Shown here: positions 37,556-46,513 of the stretch, piece by piece
Layout of the letters: each line of letters opens with the position of its first letter
Numbering within the stretch: the first letter of the stretch is position 1
Assembly (NCBI GenBank): GCA_029780075.1
Contig: JAKOZI010000085.1
Coordinates: forward strand, 1-64,000
Origin: Pseudomonadota bacterium
GTDB lineage: Bacteria > Pseudomonadota > Gammaproteobacteria > Burkholderiales > Rhodocyclaceae
Length of the DNA: 64,000 bases
Direction of reading: 5' to 3'
Notes under the pieces: generated by a model
Seen by the model: the letters and a program-made list of their open reading frames with translations, nothing else
What the model was told of the DNA's origin: nothing
Databases searched by the model: none
Made by a program: the position numbers and the translations under genes

Positions 37556-38141
37556 TGTCGTCGCCGATGAGCATGATCTTTGGTTGCTTGATTACGCGTG
37601 TCAGGAAGTGGTTGTCGCTGCGCAGCTTCTTTGAGAAATCTTCTGCTGCGTAGAGGGTTGGGTTCACCTTGCGACCCAGCACCTCCTCGGCCTTCGCCAG
37701 AACCTCGAAGAGATGACTGTAGCTCAAGCCCTCGGCGATGACCATGACGTCGATGTCGCTCGCCGCCGTATCCGTGCCCTTGGCCACGGAACCATAGATG
37801 AAGGCGCAACGAACAAGATCGGCAAACTCGGACAAGGCGGCACGCAAGACGTCGGCCAGCCCGAAGGTCTTGAGGACAATCCCTCGGAGTTCCGTGAAGA
37901 TCGGCGAATTCCGGTTGGCCTGGTAATGTTTCTGGCGGCCGATGGGAGTCATGGTGATCAGACCGGAGGAGGTCATTCGTTCCAGTTCACGCTGCAGCGC
38001 GCCGCGCCCGGTCAAGGCAAGCTTTGCAATTTCGTTGGCGTAGAAAGATCGGTCCGGTTGACCAAACAACAGCCCAAGTACCCGCTGCTGGCCTCCAGAG
38101 AAAAGCACATCTGAAATCGACACAGAGTCTTTGTTCCCCAT
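37497..38141 (-). CDS. wHTH plus minimal nucleotidyltransferase (MNT) domain protein
   Basis: RVLGLLFGQPDRSFYANEIAKLALTGRGALQRELERMTSSGLI (wHTH) and FIYGSVAKGTDTAASDIDVMVIAEG (MNT GSxxxG...DxD). Confidence 0.87.
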   Translation of the reverse strand: MGNKDSVSISDVLFSGGQQRVLGLLFGQPDRSFYANEIAKLALTGRGALQRELERMTSSGLITMTPIGRQKHYQANRNSPIFTELRGIVLKTFGLADVLRAALSEFADLVRCAFIYGSVAKGTDTAASDIDVMVIAEGLSYSHLFEVLAKAEEVLGRKVNPTLYAAEDFSKKLRSDNHFLTRVIKQPKIMLIGDDNDLPTGNSAESGEDRQAQG

Positions 38142-38159
38142 AATGGGTACTATGGTACC
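38137..38159. promoter_or_regulatory. Possible autoregulatory operator of the wHTH-MNT gene
   Basis: CCCATAATGGG (38137-38147) palindrome overlapping the start codon, next to GGTACTATGGTACC (38146-38159). Confidence 0.4.
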
Positions 38160-38469
38160 TGATTTGGGGATCAGCGCACTACACTGAGGGAAACTCTTGT
38201 TCCCCTGATTGCGGGAAACTTGCTTGCTTGCTGGCGTTCCCGAACAGTTGCGCGCCCACGTCTAAACCTTCCTGATGGATCGTTTGACCTTGCCGGCTTT
38301 CGAAACGCACGGGGCCCAAAGGCTCATCGGCGCATGCGGGCCGTGAGAAAATCCCCGAAGCGGGGGAACATGCCGATACACTGTCCTCTGAATGTTGCTT
38401 CCCCCTCCCGAAGAATCCTTGGCAAGAACGCTTGCGCACGTGCCCATTCGTGCTTGATACGAACCTTTC

Positions 38470-40869
38470 ATGGCCTCAATACGTTCCCTGCTCGGTGAAC
38501 TGAAACAGTGGGCGACCCGGATTGCCCCGGGCCTTTCAAGCCGTCTCGCCGGCACGCTCGACTCTTGCCGCCATCCCACCCGGCGGGGGGTCATCCGGAC
38601 ACTGCTGGCGGTGCCTGCGCTGTTGCTGCTGTATGTGTTGATCCTGATTCCCTTCACGCCAAGTATCAGCAACATCCGCAAGGCGTCATCGGAGCAACCG
38701 GCGCAAGTCCTCTCGGCGGATGGCAGGAAACTGGCCGAGTTCAAGCAATCCAACCGGCAATGGGTGGCACTCTCCGAGATTTCGCCACAGGTCATCAACG
38801 CCCTGATCGCCACGGAGGATCACCGTTTTTACGACCATTTCGGTCTCGACTGGCGACGCACCGCGGCTGCCGCGCTGAACACCTTCCGCGGCGATCGCCA
38901 GGGGGGGTCGACTCTCACCCAGCAGCTTGCCCGCAACCTCTACCCGGAGGCGATCGGCCGGGATCAGACGCTGACGCGCAAGATCAAGGAGGCGATCACG
39001 GCGTTGAAGATCGAGGCCATCCACAGCAAGGACGAAATCCTCGAAACCTACCTCAACACCGTGCCCTTCCTCTACAACGCCTACGGCATCGAGATGGCGG
39101 CACGCACCTATTTCGATACCTCGGCCGACCAACTCGATGTACTGCAAAGCGCCACGCTGGTCGGCATGCTCAAGGGCAACAGTTACTACAACCCGGTGCT
39201 CAATCCCGAGCGATCCTTGCAGCGCCGCAACACGGTGCTGAAACAGATGGTCAGACGCGAGAAATTGACTCAGGCGCAATTCGACGCGCTCAGCAGGAAG
39301 CCCTTGCGTATCGACTTCGAGCGGCAAACGGAACCTCCGGGACCGGCTCCGCATTTCGCCAGGCATCTGCGCAAGTGGCTGATCGCCTGGGCCGACCGCA
39401 ACGGTTACAGCATCTATGGCGACGGGTTGGTGGTACGCACGACCATCGACTCCCGGCTACAGGCAGCGGCCAACCAGGCCGTGGCGCGCCAGGGCAACAG
39501 CTTGCAGAACATCGCCAACGCGGCCTGGGGAAAACGCTCGGCGTGGAGCACCGACTCCAGCCTGGTACAGGCCTTCATCCGCGAATCGCCGGAATACGCC
39601 GCCGCCATCGCCAAAGGCCGGACGCCTGAGCAGGCCAGGCAGGAATTGTCGGCCGACAAGGCCTTCATGCGCGCGCTGCAGCGGCAAAAGACGCAGATCC
39701 AGATCGGTTTTCTGGCCATCGATCCGCGCAACGGTCATGTCAAGGCGTGGGTCGGCAGCCGCGACTTCGAGCAGGAAGCCTTCGACCATGTCGAGCAGGC
39801 GCGCCGTCAACCCGGTTCGACCTTCAAACCCTTTGTTTACGGCGAGGCATTCCGCCAGGGCGCCAGCCCGGACGACCGATTGATCGACCAGGCAGTGGAA
39901 ATCCACGTCGGCGGCGCGGAGATCTGGCGGCCAACGGATGGCACGCCGCCAAGCGGCGAGGCCATGCGCCTGAGCGATGGGCTCGCCTATTCGAAGAACA
40001 CCATCACCGCGCAACTCATTCAGCAAGTCGGTCCCGCCAAAGTGGCCAAACTCGCCCGCCACATGGGCGTGCGCCAGAGCAAGCTCGAAGCCGTGCCATC
40101 GCTCGCCCTGGGTACCAGCCCCGTCACCCTCAAGGAAATGGTAGCCGCCTACGGCACGATCGCCAACGGCGGCGGCTACCTCGAGCCGCTGCTGGTCAGC
40201 CGCATCGAAGACCGCGACGGCCGGGTCATCGAAGAATTCAGCCCGCCAGCCCCCGATGTTGCGCTCGAGCGCGACGTCGCCTACACGCTGCTCGACAGCC
40301 TGCGCGGGGTCATCAACCGCGGCACCGGCAAGGATATCCGCGGCCGCCATGGCATCCGCGCCGACGTCGCCGGCAAGACCGGCACGACGCAGGACAACGC
40401 CGATGGCTGGTTCATCCTGATGCACCGGCAGTTGGTGGCCGGGGCGTGGGTCGGTTTCAACGACAGCCGTGTCACGCTGCGCAGCGACTACTGGGGGCAG
40501 GGGGCGCACAGCGCCCTGCCGGTGGTCGGCGACTTTTTCGGGAACGCCTTGCGCGCCCGCCTCATCGACCCGCGTGCCCGCTTCGCGGCGCCGGAGGAGA
40601 CCGGCCTCTGGGCACGCATCAAGGGCTGGTTCCGGAGCCTCTTTTCGCAGGAACCCGCCGCCGAAGCCAGGACACAGCGGATCGTCAAACCCGCCCGAAA
40701 ACAGGAGCCTCCCCAGGAACCGGCAACGCCTGCGCCGGTTGTCTCGCCCCCACAAGCTCAGGGCGATCCGCTGCAGGAGAAAATCGATCAGATCATGAAG
40801 GAGAGCGACGAAGCCGAACGACCGCCAACGGATCCTTCACCGGCAGCGACGGCGGAGGAGGCCCGTTGA
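38470..40869 (+). CDS. Penicillin-binding protein 1 (transglycosylase/transpeptidase)
   Basis: VINALIATEDHRFYDHFGLDWRRTAAAALNTFRGDRQGGSTLTQQLARNLYPE (GT51) and GSTFKPFVYGEAF...SKNTITAQL...AGKTGTTQDNADGWFI (transpeptidase). Confidence 0.95.
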   Translation: MASIRSLLGELKQWATRIAPGLSSRLAGTLDSCRHPTRRGVIRTLLAVPALLLLYVLILIPFTPSISNIRKASSEQPAQVLSADGRKLAEFKQSNRQWVALSEISPQVINALIATEDHRFYDHFGLDWRRTAAAALNTFRGDRQGGSTLTQQLARNLYPEAIGRDQTLTRKIKEAITALKIEAIHSKDEILETYLNTVPFLYNAYGIEMAARTYFDTSADQLDVLQSATLVGMLKGNSYYNPVLNPERSLQRRNTVLKQMVRREKLTQAQFDALSRKPLRIDFERQTEPPGPAPHFARHLRKWLIAWADRNGYSIYGDGLVVRTTIDSRLQAAANQAVARQGNSLQNIANAAWGKRSAWSTDSSLVQAFIRESPEYAAAIAKGRTPEQARQELSADKAFMRALQRQKTQIQIGFLAIDPRNGHVKAWVGSRDFEQEAFDHVEQARRQPGSTFKPFVYGEAFRQGASPDDRLIDQAVEIHVGGAEIWRPTDGTPPSGEAMRLSDGLAYSKNTITAQLIQQVGPAKVAKLARHMGVRQSKLEAVPSLALGTSPVTLKEMVAAYGTIANGGGYLEPLLVSRIEDRDGRVIEEFSPPAPDVALERDVAYTLLDSLRGVINRGTGKDIRGRHGIRADVAGKTGTTQDNADGWFILMHRQLVAGAWVGFNDSRVTLRSDYWGQGAHSALPVVGDFFGNALRARLIDPRARFAAPEETGLWARIKGWFRSLFSQEPAAEARTQRIVKPARKQEPPQEPATPAPVVSPPQAQGDPLQEKIDQIMKESDEAERPPTDPSPAATAEEAR

Positions 40870-41000
40870 GGCGGGCCGTGCGGCGCTTCTCTTTCCGTTG
40901 GAGCGGCGACCGGGCAAGCGGGCTGGCCCTTGTCGGCGTGGCGCTGGTGACTCACCGTTCCCGGCTCCTTGAGGTCATTACCCTCATTACGGGGGCAAAC

Positions 41001-43685
41001 TCAACCAAACTTTGCCGCAAACCCCTCAAGCGTAATGTTCTCAGCGATCGCGTCATGCGGAATCAGCACGTAACGCCAAGGCTTGCCACCGTAGCTTGCT
41101 GCATGGTCCGAGGCATTCGCGCACCACTTTACGGCGGCTTCCTTCTTGGCGACGACAATCGGGTCTTCAAGCTCCGTGCGCTTCTTGGGTTCCAGCATGT
41201 AGATCGTTGCAGCAGTTTCGGCAACGAAGTCCGGCTGGTATTCCGGATGATCCGCGCCGTTCTGGTAGTAAATCTGGAACTGGCCCTTGGCAGGCTTGAA
41301 CCATTTGAGTGAATCACGTTCCAGAATCACCGCCAACTTGCGTTCGGAGTCGGAATCAAACTTCTGCACCGGATACAGACACTTCTGGAAGCCACCGAAC
41401 AGGTACTTGGCCATGTTGCTCTTGTCGGCCGGCTCCACTCGGTAGTTGGCGGGCGGTTCCTGCACGGAATAAGTGTAGGCGCTCTGCTTCAACTCGGTAA
41501 AGCCCTTGCTGATTCTTACCTCGTAGCCGGCCACGTCCTCCCAGTAATGCGCCTGCATCTGGACATGAATGAACCGCGCGATGTCGCGCTGGTAACAGCG
41601 CAGTACCTTGCGGGTGTCCTCATCGGACAGGTAGCCCTTGAAATGCTGCACGGTCTGGGCAGCCAGGTCGTAGAGCAGATCGGCGTGTTCGTCGTAGGAA
41701 ATATCATCGAAATCCACCAGGCCGCTGACCACGTAGTCTTCCAGCCGCACTTCCTCGATGCCACCATGGCCTAGCGACACCACTTCCAGTTGATTGGTGC
41801 GCAGGTGCTGAATCCAAAGCTCGTCGGATACCGCCGGGTACTTGAGCGTGGAGAGCTCGAGTGTGAAAGGTTTGAAGCCGGATTTCACTTCGCCCCTGGG
41901 CACCACCAGAATACGCGGAATGTCGATGGTCTGTTGCGTGACCAACTCGACGGTTTTCGCCACCACGGCGGCGAAGTCCGGCTTCTCCGTCACCCCGTCC
42001 AGTTCCAGTTGAGTCGGCTGGTGCAGTTCCTCGACGGCCTTGACGATGGCGGCCTGGATATCCGGCTTCCTCAGGTACTCGATGGTGGGCAATGTCTGCG
42101 GCTGGTTTTCCAGTCTGCGGATGACTTCATAAGTGATCTGCGCGATCTTCTGCTCCTCCGGCCTGGTGAAGACAGGCGCCTGATCCTGCCCCGCCATCGT
42201 CGTGCTGCTCGTCGCGTGGGCAGGCTTCAAACCCAGCTGGGTCGCCAGTTGCGATTGCGACACCACCGTGGTTGTTCTCTGCCCGAGCGCATCCGCATCC
42301 AGTACGAGGGTCTGCAAGTGGATCGCCGACTCCGGCTTGTTGGCCTCGGCGATGATTTCCTGAAACCTGTCATGCGCGACGATGTTCAGCCGATCCACAG
42401 CCGTTACGCCAGTGCGCTTGCCATAGGGCAGGCGCAGGCCACGCCCGATGGATTGCTCGATGAGGATACGGGCATTCGCCGCCCGCAGCGGCACTATGGT
42501 GTAGAGATTGGTGACGTCCCAGCCTTCCTTGAGCATGTTGACGTGAATCACGATCTCCGTCGGCTCGTCGGTGTGTTCCACCTTGAGCAAGCGGCCGATC
42601 ATCTCCTCTTCTTCCGCGCCGGTCTTGCTCGAATCGACCTGGATGACCTTGTCGCGGTAGCGCCCCTCGAAGAAGTTGTCGGACTTTATCAGCTCGGAAA
42701 GTTGCCCAGCATGGGTGGTATCGCGGGCAATCACCAGCAGGAAAGGTTTGACGATGGGGTTGTCGCTCGCGCGTGCGTAGGTCTCCAACTCCACTTTCAC
42801 GCTTTCGTGCAGGCGCACGCCGTCTTCCAGCTTCAGGCGCTCGATCTCCTCCACCGACATGCCGGCCGGGTTGAAGTTCTTGCGCGTCACGACGGCCGGT
42901 TCCTTGACGAAGCCGTCCTTCATCGCCTGCCCAAGCGGGTAGTCGACGATCACGTTCTTGAAGGCCAGCGCGCCGCGCGGCGTCTCGACAAAGGGTGTGG
43001 CGGTCAGCTCCAGCCCGAGGATCGGCCTCAGTTCGTTGATGGCGCGAATGCCGGCGCTGGCGCGGTAGCGATGCGATTCGTCCATCAGCATCACCAGGTC
43101 CGGCAAGCCAGCCAGATAGTCGAAGTAGCTCTCGCCAATGTATTCCGAAAGCCGTTTGATGCGCGGCGACTTGCCACCGCGCACTTCGGAATTGATTTTG
43201 GAAATGTTGAAGATGTTGATCCGCACACCGCCGAAGAGCGTACCGCTGCGCGGGTCATGCTGGTCGTAGTTGTCGCCGGTGATGATCGAAGGAGCATCGA
43301 TGGCGAATTCCGCGATGCCGCGGAACACATACTTGGGATGGTTGCGGTCGCTGAAGTCGGCGATCAGCTTGTTGTAGATGGTCAGGTTCGGTGCCAGCAC
43401 GAAAAAGTTGTCGATACCGTGCGCCAGGTGCAGGTAGCTGATGAAAGCGCCCATCAGCCGCGTCTTGCCCACGCCGGTGGCGAGCGCGAAGCACAGCGAG
43501 GGAAAGCCACGCTCGAAATCCGTCACCGAGGGGAACTCGCAGCGGATCGCTTCCAGCATTGCCGGGACATCCGCCCCCTTGCCGGGCGGGGCAATCTCGG
43601 TGATGCGGTCGAGGATTTCCAGCGAGTGACGCTGCGGATGACGCAGACTGAGCCGGCCGGCGATGGCGTTAACGTGGCGGTTCAT
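41001..43685 (-). CDS. Type III restriction enzyme Res-like DEAD/DEAH helicase-nuclease
   Basis: LCFALATGVGKTRLMGAFISYLHLA...LMDESHRYRA...LELTATPFVE...NMLKEGWDVTNLYTIVPLRAANARILIEQSIGRGLRLPYG; C-terminal PDFVAETAATIYMLEPKKR PD-(D/E)xK-like. Confidence 0.92.
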   Translation of the reverse strand: MNRHVNAIAGRLSLRHPQRHSLEILDRITEIAPPGKGADVPAMLEAIRCEFPSVTDFERGFPSLCFALATGVGKTRLMGAFISYLHLAHGIDNFFVLAPNLTIYNKLIADFSDRNHPKYVFRGIAEFAIDAPSIITGDNYDQHDPRSGTLFGGVRINIFNISKINSEVRGGKSPRIKRLSEYIGESYFDYLAGLPDLVMLMDESHRYRASAGIRAINELRPILGLELTATPFVETPRGALAFKNVIVDYPLGQAMKDGFVKEPAVVTRKNFNPAGMSVEEIERLKLEDGVRLHESVKVELETYARASDNPIVKPFLLVIARDTTHAGQLSELIKSDNFFEGRYRDKVIQVDSSKTGAEEEEMIGRLLKVEHTDEPTEIVIHVNMLKEGWDVTNLYTIVPLRAANARILIEQSIGRGLRLPYGKRTGVTAVDRLNIVAHDRFQEIIAEANKPESAIHLQTLVLDADALGQRTTTVVSQSQLATQLGLKPAHATSSTTMAGQDQAPVFTRPEEQKIAQITYEVIRRLENQPQTLPTIEYLRKPDIQAAIVKAVEELHQPTQLELDGVTEKPDFAAVVAKTVELVTQQTIDIPRILVVPRGEVKSGFKPFTLELSTLKYPAVSDELWIQHLRTNQLEVVSLGHGGIEEVRLEDYVVSGLVDFDDISYDEHADLLYDLAAQTVQHFKGYLSDEDTRKVLRCYQRDIARFIHVQMQAHYWEDVAGYEVRISKGFTELKQSAYTYSVQEPPANYRVEPADKSNMAKYLFGGFQKCLYPVQKFDSDSERKLAVILERDSLKWFKPAKGQFQIYYQNGADHPEYQPDFVAETAATIYMLEPKKRTELEDPIVVAKKEAAVKWCANASDHAASYGGKPWRYVLIPHDAIAENITLEGFAAKFG

Positions 43686-44887
43686 GACTGCGCGCTCCCG
43701 GAATCGAGTTCTTCCATCTCGCGTTTGATTTCAGCGCGCAAGACGTCTTCGCTGGGCAATTCGAACTGGTAGCGGCTGGCAAAGATCTGCTTTGCCTTTT
43801 CGTCCAGCACGTAACGCACCATCGCCTCGTTCTTGTCCGCGCAGAGAATCAATCCGATGGTCGGCTGATCCCCTGGCTCGGCAATCTCGCGGTCGTAGTA
43901 GTTGACGTACATCTGCATTTGACCCAAGTCGCCGTGGGTCAGCTTTTCGACCTTGAGGTCGATCACCACGTAGCATTTCAGTTTCGCGTGATAGAAGACC
44001 AGGTCGGGATAGAAATGATCGCCGTCCAGCGTCAGCCGCACCTGCCGGCCGATAAAGGCGAAGCCGCTGCCCAGCTCCAGCAGGAAGTCCTGCAAGCGTG
44101 AAATCAGCGCTTCCTCGACGCGGGATTCGACGAGACGATGCGACTCGGGCAAGTCGAGAAACTCCAGCACGTAGGGGTCCTTGATGGCGTCCGTTGGGCG
44201 CGTTGTTACCAGCCCCTCGTTGGCCAGTGCCAGGACGCCAGCCTTGTCACGACTCTTGAGCAGGCGATCGAACAGGAAGGTGTTGATCTGCCGTTCAAGT
44301 TGCCGTGCCGACCAGCCGTTACGGATGGCCTCGATTTCGTAGAAGTCGCGCGCTTCATGGCGCCTGACCTTCAGAAGGGTCCGGTAATGGGTCCACGCTA
44401 GCCCGGCATGCAGGCGGCCCGGCTGCCAGTCAGCCTCGGTGGCCGATACGGGAAGGTCACGCAGTGCGTGACTTTTCGCCTCAGGGCTTTCTTCTGCCGA
44501 TTCAACACGCACCGCGTGTTGAATTTCCGATCCAACACCCGCCAGGTGTTGAATGTCCAGCAATGCCGGATAGCCAAGGTAAAAGGCCCGCATATATTGC
44601 AACGAACTGACGGAAAAACCGTTGCCATAGTCTTTCTCCAAGGTTTCGGACAAGGTGTTCAGCAGCCGGCTGCTGTAGGCCGCGCGCGATTTTCCCTTCT
44701 GATCGGCCTCGACGACCTGCCGGCCGATCAGCCAGTTGGCCTGCACCAACGCCGAATTGACGGATCGTGCAGCCTGCACGCGCGCCGATTCCCAAATGTC
44801 TCGAATAGCCGCGAGCAGCTCGACCGTACCCGCATCGTTCCTCGCCACGGCGCTGGGCGTGTCCTTGGTTCGTTTCGGGGTAGCCAC
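43682..44887 (-). CDS. DUF1016/YhcG-family PD-(D/E)XK nuclease
   Basis: ALVQANWLIGRQVVEADQKGKSRAAYSSRLLNTLSETLEKDYGNGFSVSSLQYMRAFYLGYP...YPDLVFYHAKLKCYVVIDLKVEKLTHGDLGQMQMYVNYYDRE. Confidence 0.92.
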   Translation of the reverse strand: MATPKRTKDTPSAVARNDAGTVELLAAIRDIWESARVQAARSVNSALVQANWLIGRQVVEADQKGKSRAAYSSRLLNTLSETLEKDYGNGFSVSSLQYMRAFYLGYPALLDIQHLAGVGSEIQHAVRVESAEESPEAKSHALRDLPVSATEADWQPGRLHAGLAWTHYRTLLKVRRHEARDFYEIEAIRNGWSARQLERQINTFLFDRLLKSRDKAGVLALANEGLVTTRPTDAIKDPYVLEFLDLPESHRLVESRVEEALISRLQDFLLELGSGFAFIGRQVRLTLDGDHFYPDLVFYHAKLKCYVVIDLKVEKLTHGDLGQMQMYVNYYDREIAEPGDQPTIGLILCADKNEAMVRYVLDEKAKQIFASRYQFELPSEDVLRAEIKREMEELDSGSAQS

Positions 44888-44890
44888 GAG

Positions 44891-46513
44891 TCAAGCCTCC
44901 TCGCCAAAGAGCATCTGCTGTCCCGGCTTGGGCGGTTCCTTTGGGAGGTTCTCCACCTGCAAGGAATAGTCGTCATGGCCCCATTCGCAGCGCGACAGCA
45001 CCTGCCTGGGAATCTTCTTCACCGTCAGGTTGGGATACGCATCCGCCTTGGCGCGGAAGGCAGTGCACAGGACCAGCAGCGAGCGATCCGGTCCCACTTC
45101 GTCGGAGATCTGCTGCAACTGCTCGTGAGTCAAGATGGCGGTGGTGACATAGACAAAATCCCGCTCGGTGGAATGGCCGTGCTGCCAATACACCGCGTCC
45201 GAAGGTGCATAGCTGAAGCCCTCCAGCTTGCACAGCGCCTCGGCCAGCATGGCGGCGTTGTAGTCGTGGTTGATGACCCAGTTGCCCCACTTGTCCTTTT
45301 CCAGCAGTGAGGGCGCCAGGCGGTAATAGCGGAAGCCGCCGCCGCCTTTCCAGTTCACCGCCTTGCTGATACCGCCCTGGTCTTCGCCGTCGATGACCTT
45401 TCGCAGACGCGGGATGATGTGGGTGTGGCAGTGCTCGCCCAGTTCGACCATGATCCAGCACCGGCCCATCTTGTGGGCAACGGCGCCGGTGGTGCCGGAA
45501 CCGGCGAAGGAGTCGAGGACAAGATCACCGGGGTTGGTGGCAAGTGTAAGAATTCTCTGAATCAGTTTTTCCGGCTTGGGATTCTGAAATACATCATCTC
45601 TATCACCAAACATTCGCTTCAAGTCGATACTTGCTTCTTTATTGCTGCCGACCTCTTCGTGCAACCACCAAGTACTTGCGGTTAGGCCATCCAGCATTTC
45701 CACCAAGAACTTCTTCAGCATCGGCCTACCTTCACCACTTCGACCGAACGTAATGCGATTATCGCGAAGCCAAGCTTCGTATTGCTGCTGGTTACATCGC
45801 CAGTATCTACCTTTTGGCGGCCGGAACTCATCTCCGTTCGGTCCAATTATTGGAAACTGTCCTGCCGCATAGAATTTTCCAGCCGAGAGATTTTCTGCTT
45901 TCCAGGCTCCGCGGGGGTCGTTGTCCGGATTGCTGAACGCATTCTTCTGTTCCTCAGTTCTAGGTACCTTGCCAATTTGAAACGCGCTAGCATTTCTGGC
46001 AAACACAAGAACATGGTCATGTGTGTTCGAAATGTGCATAGCCGTCTGGTTCGAGGTGTAGGCCTTCTGCCAAACTACGTTCGCCACAAAGTTCGCCCGC
46101 CCAAACACCTCGTCGCACAATACCTTCAGGTAGTGTGCTTCGTTGTCGTCGATGGTGATCCACAGCGAGCCATCGTCGGACAGCAGCCGCCGGATGATCT
46201 CTAACCGGTCGCGCATCAGCGACAGCCAGATCGAATGCTCCACCCCGTCGTCGTAATGCGTGAAGGCACTGCCGGTGTTGTAGGGCGGGTCGATGAACAC
46301 GCATTTCACCTTGCCCGAAAACTCACCCTCCAGCGCTTTTAACGCCAGCAGGTTGTCGCCGAAGATCAGCCGGTTGTCGAAAAAGTCGGCTCTAGCCACA
46401 CGGTGTTTCGCGTGATAGGACTTCGTCGGGTCTTCCAGCAGGATGCGCGGCTCCAGCTTCGGCCGGTTTTCCTTACCGATCCAGGTGAGTTCGAGTTTTT
46501 TCTTCTTGCTCAC
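44891..46513 (-). CDS. Type III Mod-like site-specific adenine DNA methyltransferase
   Basis: VKCVFIDPPYNTGSAFTHYDDG...DGSLWITIDDNEAHYLKVLCDEVFG...LVLDSFAGSGTTGAVAHKMGR. Confidence 0.94.
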   Translation of the reverse strand: MSKKKKLELTWIGKENRPKLEPRILLEDPTKSYHAKHRVARADFFDNRLIFGDNLLALKALEGEFSGKVKCVFIDPPYNTGSAFTHYDDGVEHSIWLSLMRDRLEIIRRLLSDDGSLWITIDDNEAHYLKVLCDEVFGRANFVANVVWQKAYTSNQTAMHISNTHDHVLVFARNASAFQIGKVPRTEEQKNAFSNPDNDPRGAWKAENLSAGKFYAAGQFPIIGPNGDEFRPPKGRYWRCNQQQYEAWLRDNRITFGRSGEGRPMLKKFLVEMLDGLTASTWWLHEEVGSNKEASIDLKRMFGDRDDVFQNPKPEKLIQRILTLATNPGDLVLDSFAGSGTTGAVAHKMGRCWIMVELGEHCHTHIIPRLRKVIDGEDQGGISKAVNWKGGGGFRYYRLAPSLLEKDKWGNWVINHDYNAAMLAEALCKLEGFSYAPSDAVYWQHGHSTERDFVYVTTAILTHEQLQQISDEVGPDRSLLVLCTAFRAKADAYPNLTVKKIPRQVLSRCEWGHDDYSLQVENLPKEPPKPGQQMLFGEEA

